NCBI GenBank assembly: GCA_002369255.1
Contig: DFFO01000084.1
Location: 1 to 22,620 of the forward strand
DNA length: 22,620 bases
DNA from: Lachnospiraceae bacterium UBA3774
GTDB taxonomy: Bacteria > Bacillota > Clostridia > Lachnospirales > Lachnospiraceae
Direction of reading: 5' to 3'
Below are positions 14,577-22,620 of the stretch, piece after piece (within the stretch, counting starts at the first letter, position 1; every line of letters begins with the position of its first letter). A model generated the notes under the pieces. It made no database searches and was not told the origin of the DNA. It saw nothing but the letters and a program-made list of their open reading frames with translations. Made by a program: the position numbers and the translations under genes.

Positions 14577-16086
14577 TTTTAACCTCCTTAGGGATAGTAA
14601 TGGTGACTTTTGTTCCTTTGCCTTTGCGGCTATGAATGCTCACCTTTGCATTCATAACCTTTTCAAGCCTGAAGATCACGTTTTTTAATCCCGTTGAATC
14701 CAGGCTGCCTTCGGCAAGATTTTTTTCATATTCTTTTACGTCAAACCCCACGCCGTCGTCTTTTACCGAAATCTCAAAAAACTCGGGAGTTTCCTTTGAC
14801 GAAACGCATACTGTGCCTCCTGCGGTGCCTCGTTCATAAACACCGTGACGGATCGCGTTTTCCACTATCGGCTGAACGCTGAGCGGGAGTATAGAGAAAT
14901 CTTCCGCCTCTATATCGTATTTTACGTTCAGCTTTTCTCCGAAACGCATTTTTTCTATATTTACGTATGCTTTGATGTTTTCCAGTTCGTGCACAAAAGG
15001 CATTGGCGCGTCGTTTGCCATCGCCCTTATGCAGCTGCGAAGATGCACCGTGAAATCTCCGATAAGATCCGACGCATACTGCGGGTCTTCGAGCAGTATC
15101 TCCTGGATAGAGCTCAAAGTATTATACAGAAAATGCGGCTGCATCTGGCTTGTAAAATTCTGGATCCTGCTGAGCTGCAGCGCTTCTTCAAGGTCGTGCA
15201 GTTCTTTTTCCTTGCGCTGCTGCTCCGTAAGGTCATAGACCACGCAAAATGACAGTATGTCTTCCGTCACGTCATCCTGATAAAGATAAAAAACCTTTTT
15301 GCACTGGCGGATATTTTGCGTGAGCGTCCTCGCGGAAAAAGATACGGAGGCTCGCCGCTCGCCGTTTTTAAAACAGTCCATGAGATATTCGCGGCTGCTT
15401 ATATGTATGTATTTTTCACGGTTTTCAACGATCACGTTTTCCACCGTCCATTTTTCAAAAGCACTATAGACGCTCTTTTCTGCGTCCGAACAGTAAAAGC
15501 CTTTCAAAAGCCCCTCTGAAAACATAGTCGGTGATAATTCCGTTATTTTGTTTTTTGTGATGTTTGCCTCGACATAGCCGGACGCACCCGCCATTATGGC
15601 CTCAAGATGATTTCGTTCTTTCTTGTGAAACGCGGCTATTTCTTCGGAGTGCTGCCTGTCGCTGCGGTATGCGCTGTCGATATTTCTGATTCCTATCAGA
15701 ACAAAAGGCTGCCCGCCGATCACGTCCTTGGTCGCGCGAAGCTTGTGATACAGAGGTTCCCCGTCAATGCCCAGGCGATATACAAAAGAATAATACTTTT
15801 CTTTTTCGAGGCCTTTGAGCATCAACTCCTTTGAAAGCATTTTTTTGACGTATTCCTGATCCTCAAAGTATATGTTTTTTGAAACGTTTTCTTCCATATC
15901 GGCAAAGAAATCGTCTCCGCTGATATCCATTTTCAGCGCTTCATAAGAATCGCTTTCATGATAACATCTGTATGATGACGTTGTGATATTTACTGCATAG
16001 ATACTTTCATAGTTCTCGAACAAAGCCCCCATAATAGCTTTTTGCGAGAGCGCTTTTTGCAAATCGTCCTGAAAAGGAGTCTTCAT
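14557..16086 (-). CDS. LytS-family sensor histidine kinase, apparently cytosolic
   Basis: In this 509-residue kinase the C-terminal 200 residues form a His_kinase (LytS/YehU type) core: the phospho-acceptor H318 in SQMQPHFLYNTLSSI, the N-box VENAIRHGVY, and the ATP-binding DDGVGF. The first 290 residues hold PAS-like sensory segments and no run long enough for a membrane helix, so the signal is probably intracellular or a bound ligand. The gene is followed by, and overlaps, the response regulator. It starts after a GGGGGG-containing leader about 11 nt upstream and lies divergent from the MATE gene. The stimulus is unknown. Confidence 0.9.
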   Translation of the reverse strand: MKTPFQDDLQKALSQKAIMGALFENYESIYAVNITTSSYRCYHESDSYEALKMDISGDDFFADMEENVSKNIYFEDQEYVKKMLSKELMLKGLEKEKYYSFVYRLGIDGEPLYHKLRATKDVIGGQPFVLIGIRNIDSAYRSDRQHSEEIAAFHKKERNHLEAIMAGASGYVEANITKNKITELSPTMFSEGLLKGFYCSDAEKSVYSAFEKWTVENVIVENREKYIHISSREYLMDCFKNGERRASVSFSARTLTQNIRQCKKVFYLYQDDVTEDILSFCVVYDLTEQQRKEKELHDLEEALQLSRIQNFTSQMQPHFLYNTLSSIQEILLEDPQYASDLIGDFTVHLRSCIRAMANDAPMPFVHELENIKAYVNIEKMRFGEKLNVKYDIEAEDFSILPLSVQPIVENAIRHGVYERGTAGGTVCVSSKETPEFFEISVKDDGVGFDVKEYEKNLAEGSLDSTGLKNVIFRLEKVMNAKVSIHSRKGKGTKVTITIPKEVKNESDHS

Positions 16087-16151
16087 CGGGCTTTATCCCC
16101 CCTTCTTTTTTTCTTTGTTTTGCGGCAATTGCCCCGTTTAAATCTCTTTTT

Positions 16152-16157
16152 ATTATA
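16152..16157 (-). promoter_or_regulatory. Possible -10 box for the two-component operon
   Basis: An AT-rich stretch on the minus strand contains TATAAT and overlapping TATTAT alternatives about 66 nt before the kinase ATG. No clear -35 box is visible. The leader contains the palindrome GGCAATTGCC at 16124-16133. Confidence 0.35.
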
Positions 16158-16208
16158 TAATATAACGACTAATAAAAAACTAACGGCGCGCTGTTTTGCA
16201 ATTCCTGT

Positions 16209-16237
16209 TTGATACACTGATTTCTTCGTGCTATAAT
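16209..16237 (+). promoter_or_regulatory. Promoter of the MATE exporter gene
   Basis: TTGATA (16209-16214) and a consensus TATAAT (16232-16237) are 17 nt apart. Transcription would start near 16244, leaving a leader of only about 16 nt that still contains AAGGGA ahead of the ATG. Confidence 0.8.
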
Positions 16238-16259
16238 TCCTTGCGGCAAAAAGGGAATT

Positions 16260-17657
16260 ATGGAAAAAAACGGTTCAAACAGAAGAATAGGTACTCCGGA
16301 GCAAAAGGCGCTTCTGCCTGTGATCTTAGGGCTCTCCTGGCCGATGATGCTGCAAGGTCTGGTGCATACTCTGGTCAGATACGTGGACTATGCCATGCTC
16401 GGCAGTCTCGGTGCGTCCGCGACGGCCGCGGTCGGCAGCACCTCGACGGTCAGCTGGGTCATAGGCAGTTCTACTTCGGCGCTCGGAGTCGGGCTTGTTG
16501 CTTATATATCACAGGCCATCGGCGCAGGCGATGAGCAAAAAGCACGCCGTGCGTCCGCCCAGTCTCTTTTTATTTCTCTTGTTCTCGGAATTGTTTTTAC
16601 CGCTCTCACTCTCAGTATCAGCGGCGTGATTCCCATCTGGATGAACGTCTCGCCCGAGATCCGAGGCGACGCGTCGCGTTATTTCTTTATTCTTTATACC
16701 GCCATGCTTCCCGAGGCGGTGTCCACAATACTGGGAATGGTGCTCGAGGGCGCCGGCGATACCAAAACGCCTATGAAGATCGCCATCATTGAAAACCTCG
16801 CAAATATTGTTCTGAATTTCTTTCTTATTTATCCGACAAGAACGCTTTCAATTTTCGGTCTGGAGTTTACTATGATAGGCGCGGGACTTGGAGTGAGCGG
16901 CGCGGCCATTGCCAGCGCGATTTCCATTGCCGCAGCGGGCCTTTTGACGCTGATCGGTCTTTTTCGCAGCGACAGGATCAGCCCCCGCGGGTTTGGATAT
17001 AGACCTGACAAAAAAGTCTTATTTCCGGTTCTTAAGGTGGCACTCCCTAATATGCTCCAAAGACTTATTACTTCTTTCGGATATGTGATCTTTGCCTCGA
17101 TGATCAACGCTCTCGGTACTATCGCAACCGCCGCGCATACCGTTGCAAATACCGTTGAATCTGTTTTCTATATTCCCGGATACGGAATGCAGGTCGCGGC
17201 AGCCACGCTTTCCGGAAATGCGATCGGCGCCGGGGACAGAAAAAGACAGCGCGACCAGGCGGGAGTTATCATCACTCTTGAGATAGCAATGATGCTGTTT
17301 TCAGGAGTATTGCTTTTCATCTTCGCGCCTGCGCTTGCAGGTCTGTTTACTCACGACGCGCAGGTACTTGCGCTTTGCACCACTGTGCTTCGGATGGTGG
17401 CTATTTCTGAGCCTTTTTACGGCGTCAGTATCGTAACGGAAGGAATGCTCCAGGGAGCCGGTCAGACAAAAGTTCCTCTTGTCTTTAATATATGCGGAAT
17501 GTGGGGCGTCCGTATCCTCGGAACCTTTATCTGCACGAGGCTTTTTGGGCTTGGGCTGGTTTCCGCCTGGGCCTGCATGATAGCCCACAATCTGCTGCTT
17601 TTCGTTCTTTTTGCTTCATACTACAGCAGGGGGCGGTGGAATCCGTTAAAAAAGTAA
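16260..17657 (+). CDS. MATE-family multidrug/toxin efflux transporter
   Basis: This 465-residue polytopic inner-membrane protein has about twelve hydrophobic helices. Family-like features include WPMMLQGLVHTLVRYVDYAMLGSLG near the start, VGLVAYISQAIGAGDEQKAR at the first loop, VLEGAGDTKTPMKIA in the middle, and the mirrored GNAIGAGDRKRQRDQ and EGMLQGAGQTKVP in the second half. Such proteins export cationic compounds using a Na+ or H+ gradient; substrates cannot be predicted. It is a single gene with its own promoter, convergent with metF only 22 nt apart and without an obvious terminator between them. Confidence 0.93.
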   Translation: MEKNGSNRRIGTPEQKALLPVILGLSWPMMLQGLVHTLVRYVDYAMLGSLGASATAAVGSTSTVSWVIGSSTSALGVGLVAYISQAIGAGDEQKARRASAQSLFISLVLGIVFTALTLSISGVIPIWMNVSPEIRGDASRYFFILYTAMLPEAVSTILGMVLEGAGDTKTPMKIAIIENLANIVLNFFLIYPTRTLSIFGLEFTMIGAGLGVSGAAIASAISIAAAGLLTLIGLFRSDRISPRGFGYRPDKKVLFPVLKVALPNMLQRLITSFGYVIFASMINALGTIATAAHTVANTVESVFYIPGYGMQVAAATLSGNAIGAGDRKRQRDQAGVIITLEIAMMLFSGVLLFIFAPALAGLFTHDAQVLALCTTVLRMVAISEPFYGVSIVTEGMLQGAGQTKVPLVFNICGMWGVRILGTFICTRLFGLGLVSAWACMIAHNLLLFVLFASYYSRGRWNPLKK

Positions 17658-17679
17658 GGCGCGAAAAGAGCGTCCGCTT

Positions 17680-18513
17680 CTATTCCTTTATGACTTCCTT
17701 TACAATATCGGTGCGCAGGAAGGGTGTTATCACATAGATTCCGTCCGCCGTGCTTTTTATGTCGGCCGCAAAGGAGCGGCTGATCTTTATTGCAAGTTCA
17801 GTACTTTCTTCTTTTGACTTGCCGTGATACTGCCTTGTAATTTCGTCAGGGATGGATATTCCCGGAACGTTTTCATTCATAAAGACAGCGTTTCTTTCGC
17901 TGACTATCGGCATGACTCCGCCGTAGATGGCGCAGCCGAGAGTTTCTTTTGCTTTTTTTAGATTGTCAAGGGCGCGGTCGGAAAAAACCGGCTGCGTCAG
18001 GAGGCCGCACATACCGACGCTGATCTTGTCTTCGGCCTTTGAAAGCTCATAATCAAAGTTTACGGCGTTGACGTTTAACGCGCCGTAAATATTAAACGGC
18101 TCAGGAAAAGCGCTTCCGACGAGCGCATGGATGCCGCGCGTCATTGTGCGTGAATTATGCTCAAATACGCTTTTGTAGTATCTGCTCTTTTGTTCCTGCC
18201 CAAAAGGATCTCCTGTGACTACAAGGACGTTTCTGATCCCTTCCGAATATATACCCATGAGCAGCGCCTTCATCGCAATGCTGTTGCGGTCGCGGCAGGT
18301 CAGATGAGGCAGCGTTTCCACGCCTATCTCGCGGCGCACTCTGCAAGCAATCATGCATGAATCCATCCGCGCTTTGGCAGACGGGCTGTCTGAAACCGTG
18401 ATCAGCTCTGCGCCGGCGTTTTTCAGCTCCCCGGCTGCGGCCAAAAATCCCGTCGCGTCGGCATTTACCGGGGGATCAAGCTCAACAATGATCTTGTATT
18501 TTTTCTCATTCAT
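17680..18513 (-). CDS. metF: Methylenetetrahydrofolate reductase
   Basis: This flavoenzyme reduces 5,10-methylene-THF to 5-methyl-THF, the methyl donor for MetH. The 277-residue length fits the bacterial catalytic TIM barrel without a regulatory domain. IVELDPPVNADATGF at the N-terminus carries the conserved Glu (E11). AELITVSDSPSAKARMDS, THLTCRD-like LPHLTCRDRN and VLVVTGDPF near 98 resemble the MTHFR half of YitJ-type bifunctional enzymes. It is the last gene of the methionine operon: the ATG lies 9 nt after the metH TAG, and the TAGG that forms its weak ribosome site overlaps that stop. Confidence 0.93.
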   Translation of the reverse strand: MNEKKYKIIVELDPPVNADATGFLAAAGELKNAGAELITVSDSPSAKARMDSCMIACRVRREIGVETLPHLTCRDRNSIAMKALLMGIYSEGIRNVLVVTGDPFGQEQKSRYYKSVFEHNSRTMTRGIHALVGSAFPEPFNIYGALNVNAVNFDYELSKAEDKISVGMCGLLTQPVFSDRALDNLKKAKETLGCAIYGGVMPIVSERNAVFMNENVPGISIPDEITRQYHGKSKEESTELAIKISRSFAADIKSTADGIYVITPFLRTDIVKEVIKE

Positions 18514-18522
18514 GTCATTTAC

Positions 18523-20907
18523 CTATTTAAAAAACTCTTCCGCTACTCTTACGCTCGCCGTCGCGTCCTTTGTATAAAAATCCGCGCCGATCTTTTCGGC
18601 ATAATCCTCAGTCAGTACTGCACCGCCCACCATGACAACGCACTCATGCCCCTCGCGCCGCAAAAGCTCTATCGTCTTTTCCATGGCGGGGACGGTCGTG
18701 GTCATCAGCGCGGACAAACCGATCAATCTGACGTTTTTCTCCTTCGCGGTCTCTACGATCTTTTGCGCGGGAACGTCTTTGCCAAGATCGATCACGTGGA
18801 AGCCGTAGTTTTCCAAAACCACCCGGACGATATTTTTTCCTATATCATGAATGTCACCCTCGACTGTTGCAAGAATGATATCGCCGCGGTTTACGTCGCT
18901 TTTTCCCTTGCTTAAAATGCTCTCTTTTATTACGTCAAAACCGGCGCAGGCGGCATTGGCCGCGGTGAGCAGCTGCGGAAGGAAGATCTTTCCGCTTTCA
19001 TACTGCTTTCCGACCTTGTCAAGCGCGGGGATCAGACAGGAATTTACTATCTCAAGCTCATCCCTTTCTGCAAGCATCTTTTTTACAAGCGCGGAGACTT
19101 CGTCCGGAAGTCCTTTTGAAACGGCGCTTTCTATAGTATAAGTATCCGCGCCGGAATCCGCGGTTTTGGTATTTTCGGGCAAAACCTCCTGCTCGCTGCG
19201 CGTTTTGATAAAGCCGAGGCAGTCATTATCTTCGCCAAGAAGAGCTTTTGCGGCCGCGATCACATCCATCATGGGGCGGCTGCATGGATTGATGATAGGA
19301 AAATCCAGTCCGGCGCCGAGCGCCTGTGCCAGAAAAGTCCCATTCAGCAGCTCTCTTGCCGGAAGTCCGAAGGAAATATTGCTGATCCCAAGGGTGGCAT
19401 GCACCCCAAGCTCATTTCTTACACGCCTTACTCCCTCGAGCGTTTCCTTTGTCTGATCGGGCTGCGCCGCAGCCGTCAGAGTCAGACAGTCGATAATAAT
19501 ATCTTCCGGCGCGATGCCGAATTCAGAGGCTTTTTTTACGATTTTGGCCGCAAGAGCCACTCTCTCATCCGCATTTTTTGGCATGCCGCTTCCGTCCATG
19601 GTCAGTCCCACAACGGCGGCGCCGTATTTTTTTACTATGGGCAAAAGCGCGGCAAGTTTTTCATCCGAGGCGTCCACGGAGTTTACTATCGCACGGCCGC
19701 AGCAAGCGCGAAGTCCGCTTTCTATGGCGGCCGGGTCTGACGAATCTATCTGAAGCGGCAGATCCGTTACGCTCTGAACCGCCTTTACTACCTGCTCCAT
19801 GACCGCGGGCTCGTCTATTCCCGGGCAGCCGACGTTTATATCAAGAATGTCGGCACCGGCCTCTTCCTGTTCTATCGCCAGATTCATTACATAATTCATA
19901 TCGCCGTCAAGAAGCGCCTGACGAAGCCGTTTTTTGCCCGTGGGATTAATGCGCTCGCCCACTATACGAATACCGTCAAAACATACGGCCTTTACCGCAG
20001 AGCAGACCGCGGGAGTCTTTGCGAGAGCGGGGCTTTGCGTTTCGGGAGCGTCTTTGCCGCGCTCATTTTGCGCGTCTACAAGCGCCTTGATATAAGCCGG
20101 ATCGGTGCCGCAGCAGCCGCCCGCAAGAGACGCGCCCTCCGCGATCACGTCCGTCATCTGCGCCGCGAAAGCTTCCGCATTAAGTCCATATCTGCCTGTC
20201 ACGGGATCCGGCAGGCCGGCGTTTGGTTTTGCAATGATCGGTCTGTCGGTAAAACGGCGAAGTTCTCTTGTAAACAAGCGAAACTCGCCGGGCCCCACCG
20301 AGCAGTTAAAGCCCATCGCATCCACGCCCATCGCGTCCAGAGTGATTCCCATTGCCGCCACGGTAGTTCCAAGGAACGTTCTTCCTCCCGCCTCAAAACT
20401 CATGGTCGCCCAAACGGGAAGCCGCGAATTTTCTTTTGCGGCAAGGATCCCGGCTCTCAGCTCCTGAAGCGCCGACATGGTTTCAAAATAAATGACGTCA
20501 GCTCCCGCTGCTTCGCCGGCAATTATTATTTCACGAAAAATGTCATATGCATGGTCGCTTTTGAGCGAGCCGTACGGCTCCGGCAGCTCGCCTATCGGCC
20601 CGATATCAAGGGCGACTCTGACGTTTATGCCGCTAAGCGCGGCTCTGCGTTTTGCGGACACGGCCGCTCCCACGTTTGCCGATACGACCTCTTTGACGGA
20701 AAAGCCGCTGCCCGAAAGCTTGTCCGCGTTTGCGCTGAAAGTATTTGTCAGGATAACGCGGCTTCCGGCAGTGATGTAGTCCATATGTATTTTTTCAAGC
20801 AGTTCGGGGCGTTTCATTCCAAACAGCGAGGGATTGTCGCCTGCGGTCATTCCCAAAGGCAAAAGCATAGTTCCCATCGCCCCGTCCAGGTAAATAACGT
20901 CATTCAT
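18523..20907 (-). CDS. metH: Cobalamin-dependent methionine synthase lacking the reactivation domain
   Basis: MetH transfers the methyl group of 5-methyl-THF to homocysteine through cobalamin. The 794-residue product (start MNDVIYLDGAMGT) has a homocysteine/zinc domain (about 1-300; Zn ligands C202 in GFNCSVGP, and C265-C266 in GGCCGTDP), a pterin-binding domain (about 310-570; VGERINPTGKKR, DINVGCPG), and a cobalamin-binding domain (about 590-794; H687 in GDIHDIGKN). The AdoMet-binding reactivation domain of E. coli-type MetH (about 1200 residues) is missing and is supplied by the upstream gene. The frame extends to 20964, but the ATG at 20907 overlaps the upstream TGA as ATGAATGA, the usual coupled arrangement. 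Confidence 0.94.
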   Translation of the reverse strand: MNDVIYLDGAMGTMLLPLGMTAGDNPSLFGMKRPELLEKIHMDYITAGSRVILTNTFSANADKLSGSGFSVKEVVSANVGAAVSAKRRAALSGINVRVALDIGPIGELPEPYGSLKSDHAYDIFREIIIAGEAAGADVIYFETMSALQELRAGILAAKENSRLPVWATMSFEAGGRTFLGTTVAAMGITLDAMGVDAMGFNCSVGPGEFRLFTRELRRFTDRPIIAKPNAGLPDPVTGRYGLNAEAFAAQMTDVIAEGASLAGGCCGTDPAYIKALVDAQNERGKDAPETQSPALAKTPAVCSAVKAVCFDGIRIVGERINPTGKKRLRQALLDGDMNYVMNLAIEQEEAGADILDINVGCPGIDEPAVMEQVVKAVQSVTDLPLQIDSSDPAAIESGLRACCGRAIVNSVDASDEKLAALLPIVKKYGAAVVGLTMDGSGMPKNADERVALAAKIVKKASEFGIAPEDIIIDCLTLTAAAQPDQTKETLEGVRRVRNELGVHATLGISNISFGLPARELLNGTFLAQALGAGLDFPIINPCSRPMMDVIAAAKALLGEDNDCLGFIKTRSEQEVLPENTKTADSGADTYTIESAVSKGLPDEVSALVKKMLAERDELEIVNSCLIPALDKVGKQYESGKIFLPQLLTAANAACAGFDVIKESILSKGKSDVNRGDIILATVEGDIHDIGKNIVRVVLENYGFHVIDLGKDVPAQKIVETAKEKNVRLIGLSALMTTTVPAMEKTIELLRREGHECVVMVGGAVLTEDYAEKIGADFYTKDATASVRVAEEFFK

Positions 20908-21622
20908 TGCACTTTCTCTTTTCTTTTCTGAAGCTGCAATCAGCCTTTTTGCTGCAAAGATCACAACCGCGTGCGGAAAGCCTCACGGGTTTTTGTGAAA
21001 TGCCAAGCACCGCCGTAACTGATTTTCGAGGTATCAAAAGGTGCGTTTTTGATACAGTCAGCCCAATCTTGCGGTGCGTGTCGAGCACTGCCGCGATCTC
21101 GCCTTGAATCTCTATCGGAAGGTCTCCGTAACCCGGGCTGAAACGGCCGGTAAGATACAGCGACTCTCCTGCCATGCTCTCCCGCAGCTCGTTTTCAAAT
21201 GCGTCAAGATACTCCTCTATCAGTTGGGTGGCGCAGGCGTCCATGATAAGCGCACGCGACATATCGCTCACTTCATTTTTCAGCAAGAGCCTTTCGACGT
21301 CAGCTCCGAGCGTCGCAGCCATAAGTATGGCGTCACTGCAGCCTTTTAAGTGGGCGGCAATATCTTTTCCCGGAAGAAAGATCTCCGAAAGCCGCGCTCC
21401 GGGGTCGTCAGCCGGCTGCGCCGTGTCGCCCGCGCAGGCTTTTTCAGCCGATATTTCTTCTATCGGAAGGTGCTTATATATGACCGCAAACTTCGCCGCG
21501 CCCGCGACCTCTCTGCCGCAGGCTTCTATCTGCGCGGCAAGCTGCGAGGACATCTCCTGTCCCCGGTAACCGAGGTAACGAAGCACTTCACCGGTATTTG
21601 GTTGCTTAATATGAGCAGTCAT
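20900..21622 (-). CDS. Separate methionine synthase reactivation (AdoMet-binding) protein
   Basis: This 240-residue protein corresponds to the C-terminal activation domain of MetH, which re-methylates inactive cob(II)alamin using AdoMet. The signature RFSPGYGDLPIEIQ near 168-181 is the AdoMet-binding RxxPGYGD motif. LLIPRKSVTAVLGIS near 204-218 is also typical. The tail has a C-x2-C-x4-C cluster (GCDLCSKKADC), seen in stand-alone versions, possibly a metal or redox site. It is the first gene of the operon and overlaps metH by 8 nt, so equal amounts of both parts are expected. GGGAGAG lies about 10 nt before the ATG. Confidence 0.92.
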   Translation of the reverse strand: MTAHIKQPNTGEVLRYLGYRGQEMSSQLAAQIEACGREVAGAAKFAVIYKHLPIEEISAEKACAGDTAQPADDPGARLSEIFLPGKDIAAHLKGCSDAILMAATLGADVERLLLKNEVSDMSRALIMDACATQLIEEYLDAFENELRESMAGESLYLTGRFSPGYGDLPIEIQGEIAAVLDTHRKIGLTVSKTHLLIPRKSVTAVLGISQKPVRLSARGCDLCSKKADCSFRKEKRKCNE

Positions 21623-21661
21623 CCTTTTGCATCTCTCCCGTAATATCCGATAGGCGCTTTT

Positions 21662-21667
21662 ATTATA
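21662..21667 (-). promoter_or_regulatory. Possible -10 box of the metH operon
   Basis: A consensus TATAAT on the minus strand is 40 nt before the first ATG of the operon. No convincing -35 box is seen 16-18 nt upstream. I see no SAM or cobalamin riboswitch in the roughly 100 nt leader, although these are common before such operons. Confidence 0.4.
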
Positions 21668-21706
21668 ACACTTTTGACGCGGCAGGCGGTATATAAATTA
21701 TTTGGA

Positions 21707-21801
21707 AGGGGAACTTTGATCGCGTTTTTAAGCCCCTAAAATCGCTCCGTGAGGAACTCGATTATTTTAAAGGGCGACTTTGACCGCGTTTTTAAACCCC
21801 T
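21707..21801. repeat. Pair of 31-bp direct repeats separated by 33 bp
   Basis: Copies at 21707-21737 and 21771-21801 agree at 27 of 31 positions. Both read, on the minus strand, AGGGG(C/T)TTAAAAACGCG followed by (A/G)TCAAAGT and end in CCCT, so the ends of each copy are inverted (AGGGG/CCCCT). Similar AT-rich flanks (AAATAAT) extend the match past the listed ends. They lie in the 337-nt gap between the metH operon promoter and tyrS. Function unknown. Confidence 0.75.
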
Positions 21802-21849
21802 GATCTTTATAATCGCGGGCAGATATTGCGCCGCGTTTAGACAAGCATA

Positions 21850-21873
21850 AGCGCGGCAAACTCATGCCGCGCT
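21850..21873 (-). terminator. Hairpin downstream of tyrS, probable terminator
   Basis: A perfect 9-bp GC-rich stem, AGCGCGGCA (21850-21858) with TGCCGCGCT (21865-21873), has a 6-nt loop. The minus-strand tail TATGCTTGTCT is only moderately T-rich. It is the first strong hairpin after the tyrS stop, about 90 nt away. Confidence 0.5.
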
Positions 21874-21934
21874 GTAAGTCGAATTCCAGGATTGGTTTTG
21901 TGGGTTGGGACACTGCATCTATGTAATTATATGT

Positions 21935-21950
21935 AAAACCCTGCGATTTA
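21935..21950 (+). repeat. 16-nt motif shared with the left end of the window (copy 2)
   Basis: AAAACCCTGCGATTTA lies 9 nt beyond the tyrS stop codon. It matches 75-91 except for one C. A GGGACAC element lies about 28 nt to its left; at the left end GGGACA is also near the motif, but on its other side. Confidence 0.5.
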
Positions 21951-21959
21951 CCCCGATTA

Positions 21960-22620
21960 TTATATTTCGATTTTTTTGTAGTTTTTCTTGCCTTTTCTGA
22001 GAAGGATTCCTTCTTCTATGCGGCCTTTGGGAACGACGTATTTTACGTCGGTTATCTTTTCGCCGTCAATACTCACGCCGCCCTGTTCCACGGCTCTGCG
22101 CGCGTCTGATTTTGACTCCGCAAGCTCTGCTTTCAGCAGCAGATTCAAAAGGCCTATTCCGTCTTCCTCAAAATCCTCCGCCGCCAGCTTCAAGGTGGGG
22201 ACTTCTGCGCCCGCGCCGCCCGCAAACAGCGATTTTGCGGCTGCCATGGCTTTGTTTGCTTCTTCCTCGCCGTGAACCATCTTTGTAAGCTCAAAGCCAA
22301 GGATTTCTTTTGCCTGATTGAGCTGCGAGCCTTCCCATTTTGCCATCTCTTCTATCTGCTCAAGCGGCAGGAACGTGAGCATTCTAAGGCATTTTATCAC
22401 GTCGGCGTCATCTACGTTGCGCCAATACTGATAAAATTCATAAGGCGTCGTTTTGTTCGCGTCGAGCCATACGGCGTTTCCGGCGGTTTTGCCCATTTTT
22501 TTGCCGTTTGAATCGGTAAGCAGCGTGATCGTCATCGCGTAAGCGTCTTTGCCGAGTTTTCTGCGGATCAGCTCGGTGCCGCCGAGCATGTTGCTCCACT
22601 GATCGTCGCCGCCGAACTGC
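21960..22620 (-). CDS. tyrS: Tyrosyl-tRNA synthetase, C-terminal part (runs off the window)
   Basis: The frame is open to the window edge, adding QFGGDDQWSN before the first internal Met; this is the class I substrate-binding segment of TyrRS. The KMSKS-loop equivalent is KKMGKTAGNAVW. The tail (about residues 150-205 of the visible part, AVEQGGVSIDGEKI) is an S4 RNA-binding domain as in bacterial TyrRS. About half of a typical 400-residue enzyme is visible and the protein ends KKIEI at a TAA. It attaches tyrosine to its tRNA. The upstream regulatory region (a T-box is possible) is outside the window. Confidence 0.96.
   Translation of the reverse strand, partial: QFGGDDQWSNMLGGTELIRRKLGKDAYAMTITLLTDSNGKKMGKTAGNAVWLDANKTTPYEFYQYWRNVDDADVIKCLRMLTFLPLEQIEEMAKWEGSQLNQAKEILGFELTKMVHGEEEANKAMAAAKSLFAGGAGAEVPTLKLAAEDFEEDGIGLLNLLLKAELAESKSDARRAVEQGGVSIDGEKITDVKYVVPKGRIEEGILLRKGKKNYKKIEI

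Noticed and set aside
20035..20931. 298-codon plus-strand frame opposite metH
   Set aside because: It is a shadow of the conserved metH reading frame with no recognisable domain.
21707..21801. Two-repeat mini CRISPR array
   Set aside because: Only two diverged copies (27 of 31), no third repeat, and no cas genes in the window.

Overview
The window looks like part of a Clostridia-type Firmicutes chromosome, probably a host-associated anaerobe. The reasons are AGGAGG-like ribosome binding sites, LPXTG/sortase pili, a signal peptidase of Gram-positive type, and a methionine synthase whose reactivation domain is a separate protein. I cannot name the species. No tRNA, rRNA, CRISPR array, insertion sequence or phage gene was recognised.

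Left part (1-4770): a sulfur-assimilation block. The 3' end of an unidentified plus-strand gene is followed by a terminator and a 63-bp tandem repeat. Then come an O-acetylhomoserine sulfhydrylase gene (metY), a LysR regulator whose effector domain carries a 36-bp tandem-repeat expansion, a divergent Rrf2-family regulator with four clustered cysteines, and cysteine synthase (cysK). A shared inverted-repeat operator of the form CCTA-N9-TAG(G/T) lies upstream of metY, between lysR and rrf2, and on the cysK promoter. This suggests one local sulfur regulon, most simply controlled by the Rrf2 protein.

Middle part (4771-16086): a minus-strand sortase-pilus operon of six genes, bounded by intrinsic terminators. 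In transcription order these are a small coiled-coil protein, signal peptidase I, a large von Willebrand A tip pilin, the backbone pilin, a class C sortase, and a single 520-residue protein that joins a CnaB/LPQTG minor pilin to a second, different sortase domain. Directly upstream is a two-component system made of a cytosolic LytS-like histidine kinase and a response regulator with a winged-helix output; it is a likely regulator of the pilus. The pilin-sortase fusion is the most unusual protein in the window.

Right part (16260-22620): a plus-strand MATE exporter with its own good promoter, then a minus-strand methionine/one-carbon operon (methionine synthase reactivation protein, MetH without its reactivation domain, and MetF). 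A 337-bp intergenic region follows, with a pair of 31-bp repeats and a hairpin, and then the 3' part of tyrS, which runs off the window. A 16-17 nt motif (AAAACCC(C)TGCGATTTA) occurs near both ends of the window, each time just past a gene's stop codon.
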